Origin: Fibrisoma montanum
Lineage (GTDB): Bacteria > Bacteroidota > Bacteroidia > Cytophagales > Spirosomataceae
Assembly (NCBI RefSeq): GCF_003583365.1
Contig: NZ_QXED01000004.1
Span: 62,001 to 126,000, forward strand
Reading direction: 5' to 3'
DNA length: 64,000 nt
The notes under the pieces were generated by a model, which was given only the letters and a program-made list of their open reading frames with translations, had not been told where the DNA came from and searched no databases. Position numbers and translations under genes: made by a program. The first letter of the stretch is position 1. Each line of letters starts with the position of its first letter. This document shows, piece by piece, positions 8,965-18,210 of the stretch.

Positions 8965-9801
8965 TTATATTACGTTTAGCCGATATTTCAGGTACGTCTG
9001 TGCCAGCAGGGCCAGCTTCTGGGGGTTCGGTACGCGGATTCGTTCGTTCTGAATCCGGGAGGCCGGCAATTGCTTGATTTTATTGAACAGGGTCTGGTAA
9101 TAGGTGTAGGCCAGATACACCCCCATTCTGGCTCCGCGGGGTAGATTCAGGATGCCCTGATACGCTTCGTCGAAGTCCCGCTGGATGTCGTCCTCGATGA
9201 GCTGTTTGGTGTCCCGGCCAAACGCATTAAAATCAACGCCCGGAAAATACGTACGGCCCCGGTCAACGTAATCACTTTTGAGATCGCGTAGAAAATTGAC
9301 CTTCTGAAAAGCGGATCCCAGTTTACGGGCCGGTTCTCTCAGATGATCATAGGCTTTGCAGTCGCCTTCACAGAAAACGCGCAGACACATCAGCCCCACG
9401 ACTTCAGCCGAACCGTAGATGTACTCCTGATAGCCATCGGCATCGTAGTCCTGAAAATACAGGTCCATTTCCATGCTCTTCAGAAACGCATCAATCAGGT
9501 CGTACTCGATGTTATACTCGCGAACCACCAACTGAAACGACTGAAGAATAGGGTTTAGGCTGATCCCTTCTTCAATGGCCTGGTACGTATCGTCTTTAAA
9601 CTTGGCGAGCAGGGCTTTCTTGTTGTAATCGTGAAAGGTATCCACAATCTCGTCGGCGTAGCGGACAAAACCGTAGATAGCGTAGATAGGCAGGTGAAAC
9701 TTTCGGTCCAGCGTCCGGATTCCCAGTGTAAATGACGTGCTGTAATGTTCCGTAATTAATTTACTGCATTCCAAGGCGGTCTGGTTGAATAAAGCCATCA
9801 T
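8965..9801 (-). CDS. crtB: phytoene/squalene synthase family protein, probable phytoene synthase
   Basis: Predicted to condense two geranylgeranyl diphosphates to phytoene, the first committed step of carotenoid synthesis. The 278-residue protein has the two Asp-rich motifs of the trans-isoprenyl synthase family: DEIVD at residues 50-54 and DYVDRGRTYFP near 175-185. It lies 72 bases downstream of the crtI-like desaturase on the same strand, which favours phytoene over squalene as product. The start could be either of two adjacent ATG codons (9801 or 9798). Confidence 0.9.
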   Translation of the reverse strand: MMALFNQTALECSKLITEHYSTSFTLGIRTLDRKFHLPIYAIYGFVRYADEIVDTFHDYNKKALLAKFKDDTYQAIEEGISLNPILQSFQLVVREYNIEYDLIDAFLKSMEMDLYFQDYDADGYQEYIYGSAEVVGLMCLRVFCEGDCKAYDHLREPARKLGSAFQKVNFLRDLKSDYVDRGRTYFPGVDFNAFGRDTKQLIEDDIQRDFDEAYQGILNLPRGARMGVYLAYTYYQTLFNKIKQLPASRIQNERIRVPNPQKLALLAQTYLKYRLNVI

Positions 9802-9873
9802 AGCTAAGTCGTGGTTGGTACGGTAGACCTATATACGTCGTAATGGGATCACCGTATCTGGTTAGTTTACAAG

Positions 9874-11346
9874 TTAGGCAAATTCTTTCGCAACCTCATC
9901 CGCTACCACTAATCCCGAAATCAACGAAGGAGGAACCCCTGGGCCGGGAACTGTTAATTGACCCGTATAAAACAGGTTAGAAACTTTTTTGTTTTTCAAA
10001 GAAGGCTTTAGCAAAGCCGTTTGTTTGAGTGTGTTAGCCAGCCCGTATGCATTTCCCCGGAATGCATTGTAATCGTCTTTAAAATCACGGTGAGCATAGC
10101 TTCGCTTATACACTACGTAATTACGGATGTCTTCGCCGACGTAGCTTTCCAGCCGATCCATAACGATATCATAGTAGCGTTCGCGGGTAGCTTCGTCGTC
10201 GGTCAGATCCGGGGCTACCGGAATCAGAATGAACAGGTTTTCTGACCCGGTAGGGGCAACACCTGGATCCGTTACCGAGGGAGCCGATACGTAGAATAGT
10301 GGGCGACTTGGCCAGCGGGGCGTTTCGTAGATTTCCTGAGCGTGAAGTTTAAAATCCTCGTCGAAGAAGAGGTTGTGGTGCTTTAGCTTCGGCACTCGCT
10401 TGTTGACGCCTAGGTAAAACAGCAGCGACGAAGGTGCCATAACCCGTTTTTGCCAGTACGCATCGTCGTAATTCCGGAAAGCGTTATCAACCAGCTTGGT
10501 CTCGACGTGGTTATAGTCTGCCCCGGCAACTACGATGTCGGTTTCATAAATTCCCTCGTCTGTGATGACCCGTTTGGCGTTGCCATCGGCAATCTCCACT
10601 TTTCGAACGGGTTGATTCAGAAGAATTTTTACCCCTTTTTCTTCCGCCAGGCTAACCATCGCCCTGACAATCTCATGCATGCCACCCATGGGGTACCATG
10701 TGCCCATCGTCATTTCCGCGTAGTTCATCAGGCTGTACATCGCCGGTGTGTTCTCGGGTGTGGCCCCCAGAAACAGAATGGGAAACTCGATGATTTCGAG
10801 CAGGCGGGGATTTTTAAAGAATTTGCGGGCGTGGCTGGCAAACGACTGGAACACATCGAGCCGGGTTACGTCGTACAGGAGCTTCAGGCTCAGAAATTCA
10901 GTTACCGAGCGGCTGGGTTTCCAGACGAAGTTATGAATGCCCACCTTGTACTTATAGGCAGCCTGTTTCAGAAACTCGCTGAGTCTGGCGCCACTGCCGG
11001 GCTCCATCTGCTCAAAGAGCCGTTCCAGATTGGGAAGACCCGCCGGGAGATCAACTGATTCGGTAGGGCCAAAAATGACGCTGTACGAAGGATCGAGCCG
11101 GATCAAATTGTAGTAATCGGAGGGTTTTTTGCCGAATCGGGCAAAATACGTTTCAAACACATCGGGCATCCAATACCAACTGGGGCCCATATCGAAGGTA
11201 AACCCTTCTGCACGAAAAACACGGGCGCGGCCACCCGGACTATCGTTTTTTTCAAGAATAGTTACGTCGTAGCCTTTATCGGCAAGACTGGTAGCTGCTG
11301 CCAGTCCTGCAAAGCCGGCCCCGACAACAAGAACACGCCTGGGCAT
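9874..11346 (-). CDS. crtI: phytoene desaturase family protein
   Basis: FAD-dependent desaturase/isomerase that would convert phytoene to a coloured polyene such as lycopene. The 490-residue protein begins MPRRVLVVGAGFAGLAAAT with the dinucleotide-binding GxGxxG at residues 9-14, followed by an acidic strand end and SPGGRAR. The C-terminal CrtI signature is present (TGQLTVPGPGVPPSLISG). I chose the ATG at 11346: the frame continues upstream to 11553 but the extra 69 residues are unlike the family and would cover the terminator at 11501-11529. Neighbours are crtB downstream and an ECF sigma gene upstream. Confidence 0.93.
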   Translation of the reverse strand: MPRRVLVVGAGFAGLAAATSLADKGYDVTILEKNDSPGGRARVFRAEGFTFDMGPSWYWMPDVFETYFARFGKKPSDYYNLIRLDPSYSVIFGPTESVDLPAGLPNLERLFEQMEPGSGARLSEFLKQAAYKYKVGIHNFVWKPSRSVTEFLSLKLLYDVTRLDVFQSFASHARKFFKNPRLLEIIEFPILFLGATPENTPAMYSLMNYAEMTMGTWYPMGGMHEIVRAMVSLAEEKGVKILLNQPVRKVEIADGNAKRVITDEGIYETDIVVAGADYNHVETKLVDNAFRNYDDAYWQKRVMAPSSLLFYLGVNKRVPKLKHHNLFFDEDFKLHAQEIYETPRWPSRPLFYVSAPSVTDPGVAPTGSENLFILIPVAPDLTDDEATRERYYDIVMDRLESYVGEDIRNYVVYKRSYAHRDFKDDYNAFRGNAYGLANTLKQTALLKPSLKNKKVSNLFYTGQLTVPGPGVPPSLISGLVVADEVAKEFA

Positions 11347-11497
11347 TTTAGTAGGTGGGTAATTAATAAGTAGGAAGATCAGTGGATTTGGCTGCCGAAC
11401 GGAAACAAACTTTAGAACGAATGGAGGTTGGCTATCCGGTTTGCTACCTATAAGCGCAGCTAATTCACTAAGCAACAAACAATCAACCCAATAAAAC

Positions 11498-11529
11498 GAA
11501 AAAAGTTGGACGGAAACCATCCAACTTTT
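11498..11529 (-). terminator. terminator between the ECF sigma gene and crtI
   Basis: AAAAGTTGGA (11501-11510) and TCCAACTTTT (11520-11529) form a 10-pair stem with a nine-base loop. Read on the minus strand it ends in a run of T. It sits between the sigma factor stop and the crtI start, so some readthrough or a separate crtI promoter is needed. Confidence 0.75.
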
Positions 11530-11602
11530 CGAACCTTCCTCTTTTTTAACCAAAAACTACTCAATCAATATTGTTGAGACGTATGAACGTCAGTAAAGTT
11601 TC

Positions 11603-12112
11603 TTATGCGTGAGCATATATTTTCAGCTGATCCTTAAGCTCTTTGCGGGCAATGTGGATCCGGTTCTTCACCGTGCCGATGGGGATATCGAGCTTCGCAG
11701 CGATCTCGTGATATTTAAAACCCCGGAAGTGCATCATGAAGGGCGTCCGGTACGTATCGTCGAGATTATTCACGGCCCGGTTGATGTCCTCCTGAGCAAA
11801 CGAAGAATAAGCCATGTTATCAGTGCTGCTTTCCATCGAATTGATGTAGTGCAGGTTATCAGTCGTATCGATGAACGTATTCTTACGTACCATCCGCTGA
11901 TAGTTTGTGATGAACGTATTTTTCATGATGGTGTACAACCAAGCTTTAAGGTTAGTGCCGTCCGTGTACTTATCACGATTTGTAAATGCCTTTAACAAAG
12001 TGTCCTGCAGCAGGTCGTTTGCATCTTCAACATCTTTCGTTAGCCGAAGTGCGAACGGGCGCAACGACTTTGACACTTTTCCGATATGATAGGTGAATTC
12101 GAGCGCGGTCAT
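11603..12112 (-). CDS. ECF-type RNA polymerase sigma factor
   Basis: Extracytoplasmic-function sigma factor of 169 residues. Region 2 includes DANDLLQDTLLKAF (about 28-41) followed by the promoter-melting aromatic cluster, and region 4 has the helix-turn-helix DIPIGTVKNRIHIARKEL near 140-157. Its position directly upstream of crtI and crtB suggests it controls carotenoid genes, as CarQ does in Myxococcus, but that is inference. No anti-sigma gene is adjacent. A -7 element TAGATTTG precedes it, so it is likely transcribed by the housekeeping sigma. Confidence 0.9.
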   Translation of the reverse strand: MTALEFTYHIGKVSKSLRPFALRLTKDVEDANDLLQDTLLKAFTNRDKYTDGTNLKAWLYTIMKNTFITNYQRMVRKNTFIDTTDNLHYINSMESSTDNMAYSSFAQEDINRAVNNLDDTYRTPFMMHFRGFKYHEIAAKLDIPIGTVKNRIHIARKELKDQLKIYAHA

Positions 12113-12137
12113 GACTGTGTTTATGTTTTTGTTGAAT

Positions 12138-12169
12138 CAAATCTACACAGTGATTGAACAAAAAAACAA
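12138..12169 (-). promoter_or_regulatory. promoter of the ECF sigma gene
   Basis: The complement gives TTG (12169-12167), a 21-base spacer and TAGATTTG (12145-12138), close to the Bacteroidota consensus and about 25 bases upstream of the sigma factor ATG. Confidence 0.5.
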
Positions 12170-12465
12170 CCAACATTGAAAAAAAAATTGTTGTTACAGC
12201 TAAAAAGCACCTAAAAGCGTCAAAAACAGTGGTTTAAAAGGCTCAAAATTATGATTATGGTTTATATACGTTGACTGAAATGAAGTGTGGAGTGTGGAAA
12301 ATCCCCCACATACTGTGGAATCTGTAGTCCACACTCTGTTTAAGATTCCACATTTTTTCTTAAACAAGATATCGGCATGCCAAAGAACAAGTACTGTATA
12401 TACGTCAAAAACTGCCAAAATGGATTCAAAACCGTATGAACTGCAACCGTGTTGCGTTAATTTGG

Positions 12466-12473
12466 TATCTTTG
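12466..12473 (+). promoter_or_regulatory. -7 element for the TonB receptor gene
   Basis: TATCTTTG is a perfect TAnnTTTG box. Transcription would start near 12480, leaving a leader of roughly 30 bases that holds an AGGAG (12486-12490) before the GTG start. The -33 element is not evident, which may point to activator dependence. Confidence 0.45.
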
Positions 12474-12508
12474 TAGAGTTAAAGCAGGAGTTTAAGTACT
12501 GTACGTCT

Positions 12509-14848
12509 GTGCGATTCATCGGTTTTCTAATAGTTTTAGGTTATTTATCCGCTTCCGGTCCTGCGTTGGCACAGAATCAGGAAGGATGTACCTGCTTTGT
12601 TAAAGGCATCGTATTAGATCAGGAGAGTCGACAGGCGCTGACCGGTGCGATTGTTTTGATTAAAGAAACGGGTCAGGGTACCGTAACAGATGCCAGCGGG
12701 GCTTACCGAATCGATAAGCTTTGTCAGGGAAACTACACGTTAGTCAGCCGTATTATAGGGTATAAGGAGGTGCAGGTTCGGCTGGCTCTTAACCATGCCG
12801 TGGCAGAACAGGACTTTTTTCTTAACGAAGAATCCATCCATCTGAACGACGTAAACGTTACTGCACAAAAGTCGAATGCCCTGAGCAGCCAGGCTGTTAC
12901 GTCGCTTGAAGGCCGCGAATTAGATCAGACTCGTGGACAATCGCTCGGCGAAGCGCTTCGCACCCTGGCCGGTGTCACGACCTTACAAACTGGTTCCTCC
13001 ATCGCTAAGCCGGTTATTCACGGCTTCCACAGCAACCGCGTCTTGCTGCTGAACAACGGTATCCGACAGGAGGGGCAGCAATGGGGGTCGGAGCATGCAC
13101 CCGAAATTGATCCGTTTGTGGCGACCCGGCTTTCCGTTATTAAAGGTGCTTCGGGGGTTCGATACGGCCCCGATGCAATTGGGGGCGTAATACTGATCGA
13201 GCCGGGACCTCTACCGACGCTGCCCGGGATTCATGGCGAACTGAACGCGGTCGGCTTTACCAACGGACGGCAAGGGGTGATTTCTCTACAAACCGAAGGC
13301 GCCACGCGTGCGACTACTACCGGAAAAAACGCGCAGCTAAGCTGGCGGTTGCAGGGAACGCTTAAGCGTGGCGGCAACATTCGGACGCCTACCTATTTTC
13401 TGGATAACACGGGCGTTGCTGAGCAAAACGTATCCGGTGCGGTCGGGTACCGCATTGGCCGGATTACGTCTGACCTATATTATAGTCGATTTGCGACGGA
13501 TATTGGCATTTATTCCGGTTCGCACATCGGCAGCGTAACGGACCTTCTGGCAGTACTGCAGTCAGGCAGGCCATTCGTTACGTCGGGATTTAGCTATACG
13601 ATCGGCCGGCCGTATCAACACATTACCCATGATCTTTTAAAATGGCGTACTGTTTATAAACCTCGCCACGGCGACATCTGGACGCTGACCGTAGCCCGAC
13701 AATACGACGACCGGATGGAGTACGACCTAAACCGGCCCCGCAACGACTCACTCGCTGCCCTGAATCGTCCCGAGCTGCGCTTTCGCCTGACCAGCTTTAC
13801 GTCTGATCTGGTGTATGAACACAAGCCGATCGGCAGACTGAACGGACAGTTGGGCATTAACGCACTCTATCAGTTCAATATAATGAACGGACGTCCGCTT
13901 ATTCCAAATTTTCGCACCTATCAGGGGGGCGTATTCTGGATTGAGAAACTACGGCATAAGCAATGGGAGTACGAAGCGGGCCTCCGGTTCGATTATCGGC
14001 ACATGCAGGTATTTCGGTACGAGAACCGGGTGCTGACTAATCCCGTCTTTACCTTTGCGAATGGATCAGGTACCGTAGGGGTAACGTATGCACCCAGCGA
14101 ACGCTGGACGAGCCGGGTGAATTTTGGTACGTCCTGGCGGGCCCCAAACATCAGCGAGCTATTCAGCGATGGGGTACACCACGGTGCCGCTGCGTTTGAA
14201 GAGGGCGATCAGACCTTACGGCCTGAAACCGCCTACAACCTGACGTGGAATGTGCAGTATACCAGACCCCGGGTGCGGGCGGAATTCGATGCATTCTACA
14301 ACCATATTAACGATTACATATATCTGAAGCCCCAGGCCGAAGCCCGGCTGACCATTCGGGGCGCATTTCCGTATTTCAAATACACACAAACAAACGCGCT
14401 ATATACGGGTTTCGACGCTACTGTGTCGGTGGACGTATGGCGGGGGCTACAATGGACATCCAAACTGGCCTATCTGTACGTTCAGGATTTGAAACAGGAT
14501 CAGCCGCTGGTCTGGATTCCGCCTAATCGGTGGGAGAATGGCCTTCGCTACGAATGGGCGGAGGTAAGCCGCCTGCAGGACGCTTACGTTGGTGTTAGTA
14601 ATCTGGCCGTGGCCCGTCAGAAGCGGGTACCGCCCAACAGCGACTTTGTAGCCCCTCCGCCTGCCTACGCCCTCTGGGGTCTGTCGGCCGGAGGTACGCT
14701 CCCATTGGGGGACACACATAAACTGGAGTTGAATCTATCCGTTACTAATCTGTTCAATACGGTGTACCGCGATTACCTAAACCGGTTCCGGTACTACGCC
14801 GACGACATTGGCCGGAACGTAGCACTGCGGGTAAAATGGAAGTTTTGA
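12509..14848 (+). CDS. TonB-dependent receptor with carboxypeptidase-regulatory-like N-terminal domain
   Basis: Outer-membrane active transporter of 779 residues. It has a signal peptide (1-21, ending PALAQ), a carboxypeptidase-regulatory-like beta domain (about 28-105), a plug domain (about 115-230, with VIHGFHSNRVLLLNNGIRQ and GPDAIGGVILIEPG), and a long beta-barrel ending in phenylalanine (VKWKF), as outer-membrane proteins do. The start is a GTG with AGGAG 18 bases upstream. The substrate cannot be read from sequence; there is no SusD-like partner, so a glycan-uptake pair is unlikely and a metal, cobalamin or siderophore ligand is more plausible. Confidence 0.9.
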   Translation: MRFIGFLIVLGYLSASGPALAQNQEGCTCFVKGIVLDQESRQALTGAIVLIKETGQGTVTDASGAYRIDKLCQGNYTLVSRIIGYKEVQVRLALNHAVAEQDFFLNEESIHLNDVNVTAQKSNALSSQAVTSLEGRELDQTRGQSLGEALRTLAGVTTLQTGSSIAKPVIHGFHSNRVLLLNNGIRQEGQQWGSEHAPEIDPFVATRLSVIKGASGVRYGPDAIGGVILIEPGPLPTLPGIHGELNAVGFTNGRQGVISLQTEGATRATTTGKNAQLSWRLQGTLKRGGNIRTPTYFLDNTGVAEQNVSGAVGYRIGRITSDLYYSRFATDIGIYSGSHIGSVTDLLAVLQSGRPFVTSGFSYTIGRPYQHITHDLLKWRTVYKPRHGDIWTLTVARQYDDRMEYDLNRPRNDSLAALNRPELRFRLTSFTSDLVYEHKPIGRLNGQLGINALYQFNIMNGRPLIPNFRTYQGGVFWIEKLRHKQWEYEAGLRFDYRHMQVFRYENRVLTNPVFTFANGSGTVGVTYAPSERWTSRVNFGTSWRAPNISELFSDGVHHGAAAFEEGDQTLRPETAYNLTWNVQYTRPRVRAEFDAFYNHINDYIYLKPQAEARLTIRGAFPYFKYTQTNALYTGFDATVSVDVWRGLQWTSKLAYLYVQDLKQDQPLVWIPPNRWENGLRYEWAEVSRLQDAYVGVSNLAVARQKRVPPNSDFVAPPPAYALWGLSAGGTLPLGDTHKLELNLSVTNLFNTVYRDYLNRFRYYADDIGRNVALRVKWKF

Positions 14849-14920
14849 GCCGTTCAAGGTTCCGGGTTTAACCTTCCGGGTGCCTGAAAACAAGCAGAGC
14901 AACCTGGAACCCTGAGTGCT

Positions 14921-15889
14921 TTATACCAACCCTTCTTTCAGCAGATCGTGGAGGTGAACGAAGCCTTTCACATGCCGGCCGTCGGCCACAATTACCTGCG
15001 CGATATTACGTTCCTGCATCAGCTGAAGAGCCGCTACGGCATAATCGTCGGGCGCTACGCACACGGGGGTGGGCGTCATGACGTCGCGGGCGTACAGCTG
15101 CATGAATGAATCATACTGGTAGGCCATACGCCGTATATCCCCGTCCGTAACAATACCGGCCAGGAGTCCATTGTTGTCCACTACGGCGGTAGCCCCCATC
15201 CGTTTTGCCGAAATTTCGAAGATGACGTCTTTCACCATCGTGTCCAGCCCAACGGTCGGGCATTGATTATGCGTGTATATATCCTGTACTTTCAGGTATA
15301 ATTTTTTGCCCAGTGAACCACCCGGATGATAACGGGCAAAGTCCTGGCGCGTGAAGCCTCGTGCTTCGAGCAGGCTCACGGCCAGCGCGTCGCCCAGGGC
15401 CAGCGCTACGGTTGTGCTGGTTGTGGGAGCCAGGTTCATGGGGTCGGCTTCGCACGCAGCAAACGCGTGCAGAACATGGTCGGAGTGGGCCGCCAGATAA
15501 GAATGAACATCACAGACCAGCGCGATCAATTGCACCCCTGTGCGTTTAAGCAAAGGCACCAGGACCTTAATTTCGGCTGTATTGCCGCTTTTCGAAATGA
15601 CAAGCACAACGTCGTCGGGCTGTATCATGCCAAGGTCGCCGTGGATAGCATCGGCCGCGTGCATGAATAGCGAAGGCGTACCGGTCGAGTTCATAGTCGC
15701 TACAATTTTCTGACCGATTAGCGCACTCTTGCCCACTCCCGTAACTACCAGCCGGCCTTTGGCGTTCAGGATAGCCTCAACGGCCGCATCAAAATGATGA
15801 TCGAGCCGATCAACAGCCTCCCGTATCGCATCAGCCTCAGCCAGGAGAACAGCGCGGGCAATGGTTTGTGGTTTTTTTATTACTTTCAA
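14921..15889 (-). CDS. kdsD: KpsF/GutQ family sugar-phosphate isomerase (arabinose-5-phosphate isomerase)
   Basis: Predicted to interconvert ribulose-5-phosphate and arabinose-5-phosphate, the first step towards Kdo in lipopolysaccharide. It has a SIS domain (GVGKSALIGQKI, STGTPSLFMHAADAIHGDLG, SKSGNTAEI) and two C-terminal CBS repeats. The frame stays open to an ATG at 15985, but a perfect -7 promoter box (TATCTTTG, complement of 15944-15951) lies inside that extension, so transcription should begin near 15938. The TTG at 15889 then gives 322 residues, matching the family length of about 320-328. The start is a reasoned choice, not certain; an ATG start at 15985 remains possible. Confidence 0.85.
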   Translation of the reverse strand: MKVIKKPQTIARAVLLAEADAIREAVDRLDHHFDAAVEAILNAKGRLVVTGVGKSALIGQKIVATMNSTGTPSLFMHAADAIHGDLGMIQPDDVVLVISKSGNTAEIKVLVPLLKRTGVQLIALVCDVHSYLAAHSDHVLHAFAACEADPMNLAPTTSTTVALALGDALAVSLLEARGFTRQDFARYHPGGSLGKKLYLKVQDIYTHNQCPTVGLDTMVKDVIFEISAKRMGATAVVDNNGLLAGIVTDGDIRRMAYQYDSFMQLYARDVMTPTPVCVAPDDYAVAALQLMQERNIAQVIVADGRHVKGFVHLHDLLKEGLV

Positions 15890-15943
15890 GTCCGGATTCG
15901 CCTTAGCGAATGGTTTGTTTGTAAATTCGCTAACTTTATACTG

Positions 15944-15951
15944 CAAAGATA
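15944..15951 (-). promoter_or_regulatory. -7 element for the kdsD-like gene
   Basis: The complement reads TATCTTTG. It lies between the divergent recQ start (15994) and the proposed TTG start of the isomerase (15889), and argues against the longer isomerase reading frame that would begin at 15985. Confidence 0.5.
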
Positions 15952-15993
15952 CGGCAAGCCGTAAAGAGAAGTAACTTTTGTACAATTTAGAGA

Positions 15994-18204
15994 ATGATGC
16001 AGGTTGACCAGACGGTCTATGTGACCCTCAAAGAGCGGCTGAAAGAAATTTTTGGATATAGTCAATTCCGGGGTGATCAGGAAGCCATTATACACAGTAT
16101 TCTGGCCGGCCGGAACACGTTCGTAATCATGCCGACGGGTGCCGGCAAATCGCTGTGTTACCAGCTGCCGGCTATTGTCAGCGACGGTACAGCCATCGTC
16201 ATCTCGCCCCTGATCGCGCTGATGAAAAACCAGGTTGATCAGCTCAATGCCTTCGGGATTAACGCGCAGTTTCTGAATTCCACCTTGTCGAAAGCCGAAA
16301 TGAACAAGGTGAAAAGGGATACCCTCAACGGCTCGCTTAAACTTCTCTACATTGCGCCCGAATCGCTGACAAAGGAAGAAAACTTAGATTTTTTAAAGAA
16401 GGCCAATATTTCGTTCGTCGCTATTGACGAAGCCCACTGTATTTCGGAGTGGGGGCACGATTTCAGGCCGGAATACCGGAAAATCCGGGGTATAGTCGAT
16501 AATATCGGTAATCTCCCCGTTATCGCTCTGACGGCAACCGCTACGCCTAAAGTGCAGCAGGATATTCAGAAAAACCTGCAAATGGAGGATGCCAACCTCT
16601 ACAAATCGTCGTTCAACCGCAAGAATCTCTACTACGAGATCAAGCCGAAGGTCGAGGCTAAAAAGCAACTCATTAAATACGTCAAGCAGAATAAAGGCAA
16701 GTCGGGAATCGTCTACTGCCTGAGCCGCAAAACGGTTGAGGACATTGCCGAACTCCTGAACGTCAATGACATTAAGGCGTTGCCGTATCATGCCGGGCTG
16801 GACCCTGTCACCCGGATGAACAACCAGGACGCATTTCTGAATGAGGAAGTAGACGTCATCGTTGCCACGATTGCGTTCGGTATGGGCATTGACAAGCCAG
16901 ACGTTCGGTTTGTGATTCACTACGACGCTCCGAAGTCGCTGGAAGGCTACTACCAGGAAACAGGGCGGGCCGGCCGCGACGGACTGGAAGGGAATTGCGT
17001 AATGTTCTACAGCTACGACGATATTGTCAAGCTGGAGAAGTTCAACAAAGATAAGCCCGTCACCGAACGCGATAATGCCAAGCACTTGCTGGCCGAAATG
17101 GTATCGTACGCCAACCTGGGTGTATGCCGGCGTCGGCAGCTGCTGAGCTATTTTGGCGAGTTTTTAGACAAGGACTGTGGGTTCTGCGACAACTGCCTGA
17201 AGCCCACGGAAAAATTCAAGGCGCAGGACGAGGTCGTTCTGGCGTTGCAGTCTGTATTGCAAACCGATCAGCGCTTTGACGTTGCTCACCTGGCCGACGT
17301 ACTGACTGCCACTGATAACCAATACATCACCAGCTATGAACACAACCGGCTGGAGGTATATGGTAAAGGCCGGGAGTTCAACGAAACGTCGGAATTCTGG
17401 TGCTCGCTGCTAAAGCAGATTACGATCTACGGCTACATTGAGAAGGACGTTGATAATTACGGTGTTCTGAAACTGACCCAGCGTGGGTTGAACTACATTG
17501 AAGACCCATATCCAATTTCGCTCACAAAAGATCACCACTATGATCAACAGGTAGCCGAAGGTCGTGAGGATGAAGACAAGGACGTAGCGCCGACATCCGG
17601 CGGTAACGCCTACGACGAGGAGCTGCTGGGCCTGTTGAAAGCGCTGCGTAAAAAAGTTGCCAAAGAAAAAGGCCTGCCACCGTATGTAATCTTCCAGGAT
17701 CCGTCGATGGAAGAAATGGCCACTACGTACCCAACCACCCGCGAGGAAATGGCGCAGATCAACGGCGTCGGTATGGGTAAGGTGCAGAAGTTCGGGCGGC
17801 CGTTCATTGACCTGATCACGAAGTACGTCGAAGAAAACGAGATCGAAACCGCTAAGGATGTTGTCGTAAAATCGACGGTTAATAAATCGAAGGTTAAAAT
17901 TTTCATTATTCAGCAAATAGACCGTAAGGTTGACCTGGAAGAGATTGCGGAAGCAAAATCTCTGACCATGGAAGACCTGATTGAGGAGATTGAACACATT
18001 TGCTACTCAGGAACCCGGCTGAATCTCGATTATTACATCAACCAGGTGATGGACACCGACCGGCAGGAAGAAATCTACGATTACTTCATGAATGCCGAAA
18101 CCGACAACATTGCCGTTGCCATGCGTGAATTTGGCGGGGATGATTTCACCGAACAGGATCTGCGGTTGATGCGTATCAAATTCCTGTCGGAAGTAGCTAA
18201 CTAA
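15994..18204 (+). CDS. recQ: ATP-dependent DNA helicase RecQ
   Basis: 3'-5' superfamily 2 DNA helicase for recombination and replication repair. The 736-residue protein has motif I TGAGKS at 48-53, the DEAH box at 145-148 followed by CISEWGHDFRPEY, motif VI QETGRAGRDG near 325-334, a zinc-binding Cys cluster (CRRRQLL then CGFCDNC near 390-405), the RQC winged helix, and an HRDC domain (about 539-615). The C-terminal tail after the HRDC domain (about 120 residues) is helical and acidic, longer than in E. coli RecQ (about 609 residues) but usual for Bacteroidota. Two ATG codons are adjacent; the first is used. Confidence 0.95.
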   Translation: MMQVDQTVYVTLKERLKEIFGYSQFRGDQEAIIHSILAGRNTFVIMPTGAGKSLCYQLPAIVSDGTAIVISPLIALMKNQVDQLNAFGINAQFLNSTLSKAEMNKVKRDTLNGSLKLLYIAPESLTKEENLDFLKKANISFVAIDEAHCISEWGHDFRPEYRKIRGIVDNIGNLPVIALTATATPKVQQDIQKNLQMEDANLYKSSFNRKNLYYEIKPKVEAKKQLIKYVKQNKGKSGIVYCLSRKTVEDIAELLNVNDIKALPYHAGLDPVTRMNNQDAFLNEEVDVIVATIAFGMGIDKPDVRFVIHYDAPKSLEGYYQETGRAGRDGLEGNCVMFYSYDDIVKLEKFNKDKPVTERDNAKHLLAEMVSYANLGVCRRRQLLSYFGEFLDKDCGFCDNCLKPTEKFKAQDEVVLALQSVLQTDQRFDVAHLADVLTATDNQYITSYEHNRLEVYGKGREFNETSEFWCSLLKQITIYGYIEKDVDNYGVLKLTQRGLNYIEDPYPISLTKDHHYDQQVAEGREDEDKDVAPTSGGNAYDEELLGLLKALRKKVAKEKGLPPYVIFQDPSMEEMATTYPTTREEMAQINGVGMGKVQKFGRPFIDLITKYVEENEIETAKDVVVKSTVNKSKVKIFIIQQIDRKVDLEEIAEAKSLTMEDLIEEIEHICYSGTRLNLDYYINQVMDTDRQEEIYDYFMNAETDNIAVAMREFGGDDFTEQDLRLMRIKFLSEVAN

Positions 18205-18210
18205 ATACGT

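Larger units (their letters stand above)
12113..12508. other. 396-bp intergenic region with clustered TCCACA hexamers
   Basis: No gene was found here. The left third is very AT-rich with A runs (12158-12190). Between 12284 and 12353 there are five TGTGGA/TCCACA cores: 12286-12291, 12293-12298 and 12314-12319 on one strand, 12328-12333 and 12347-12352 on the other. AGTGTGGA (12291-12298) with TCCACACT (12328-12335), and CCACA with TGTGG inside them, can form a nested hairpin. One site, the complement of 12293-12301, reads TTTTCCACA, which fits a relaxed DnaA box. The region separates the minus-strand sigma gene from the plus-strand TonB receptor and holds both promoters. Confidence 0.6.

Noticed and set aside
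11347-11553. N-terminal extension of crtI by 69 codons
   Set aside because: The extension covers a terminator and does not resemble the family; the nucleotide-binding motif follows the ATG at 11346 at the normal distance.
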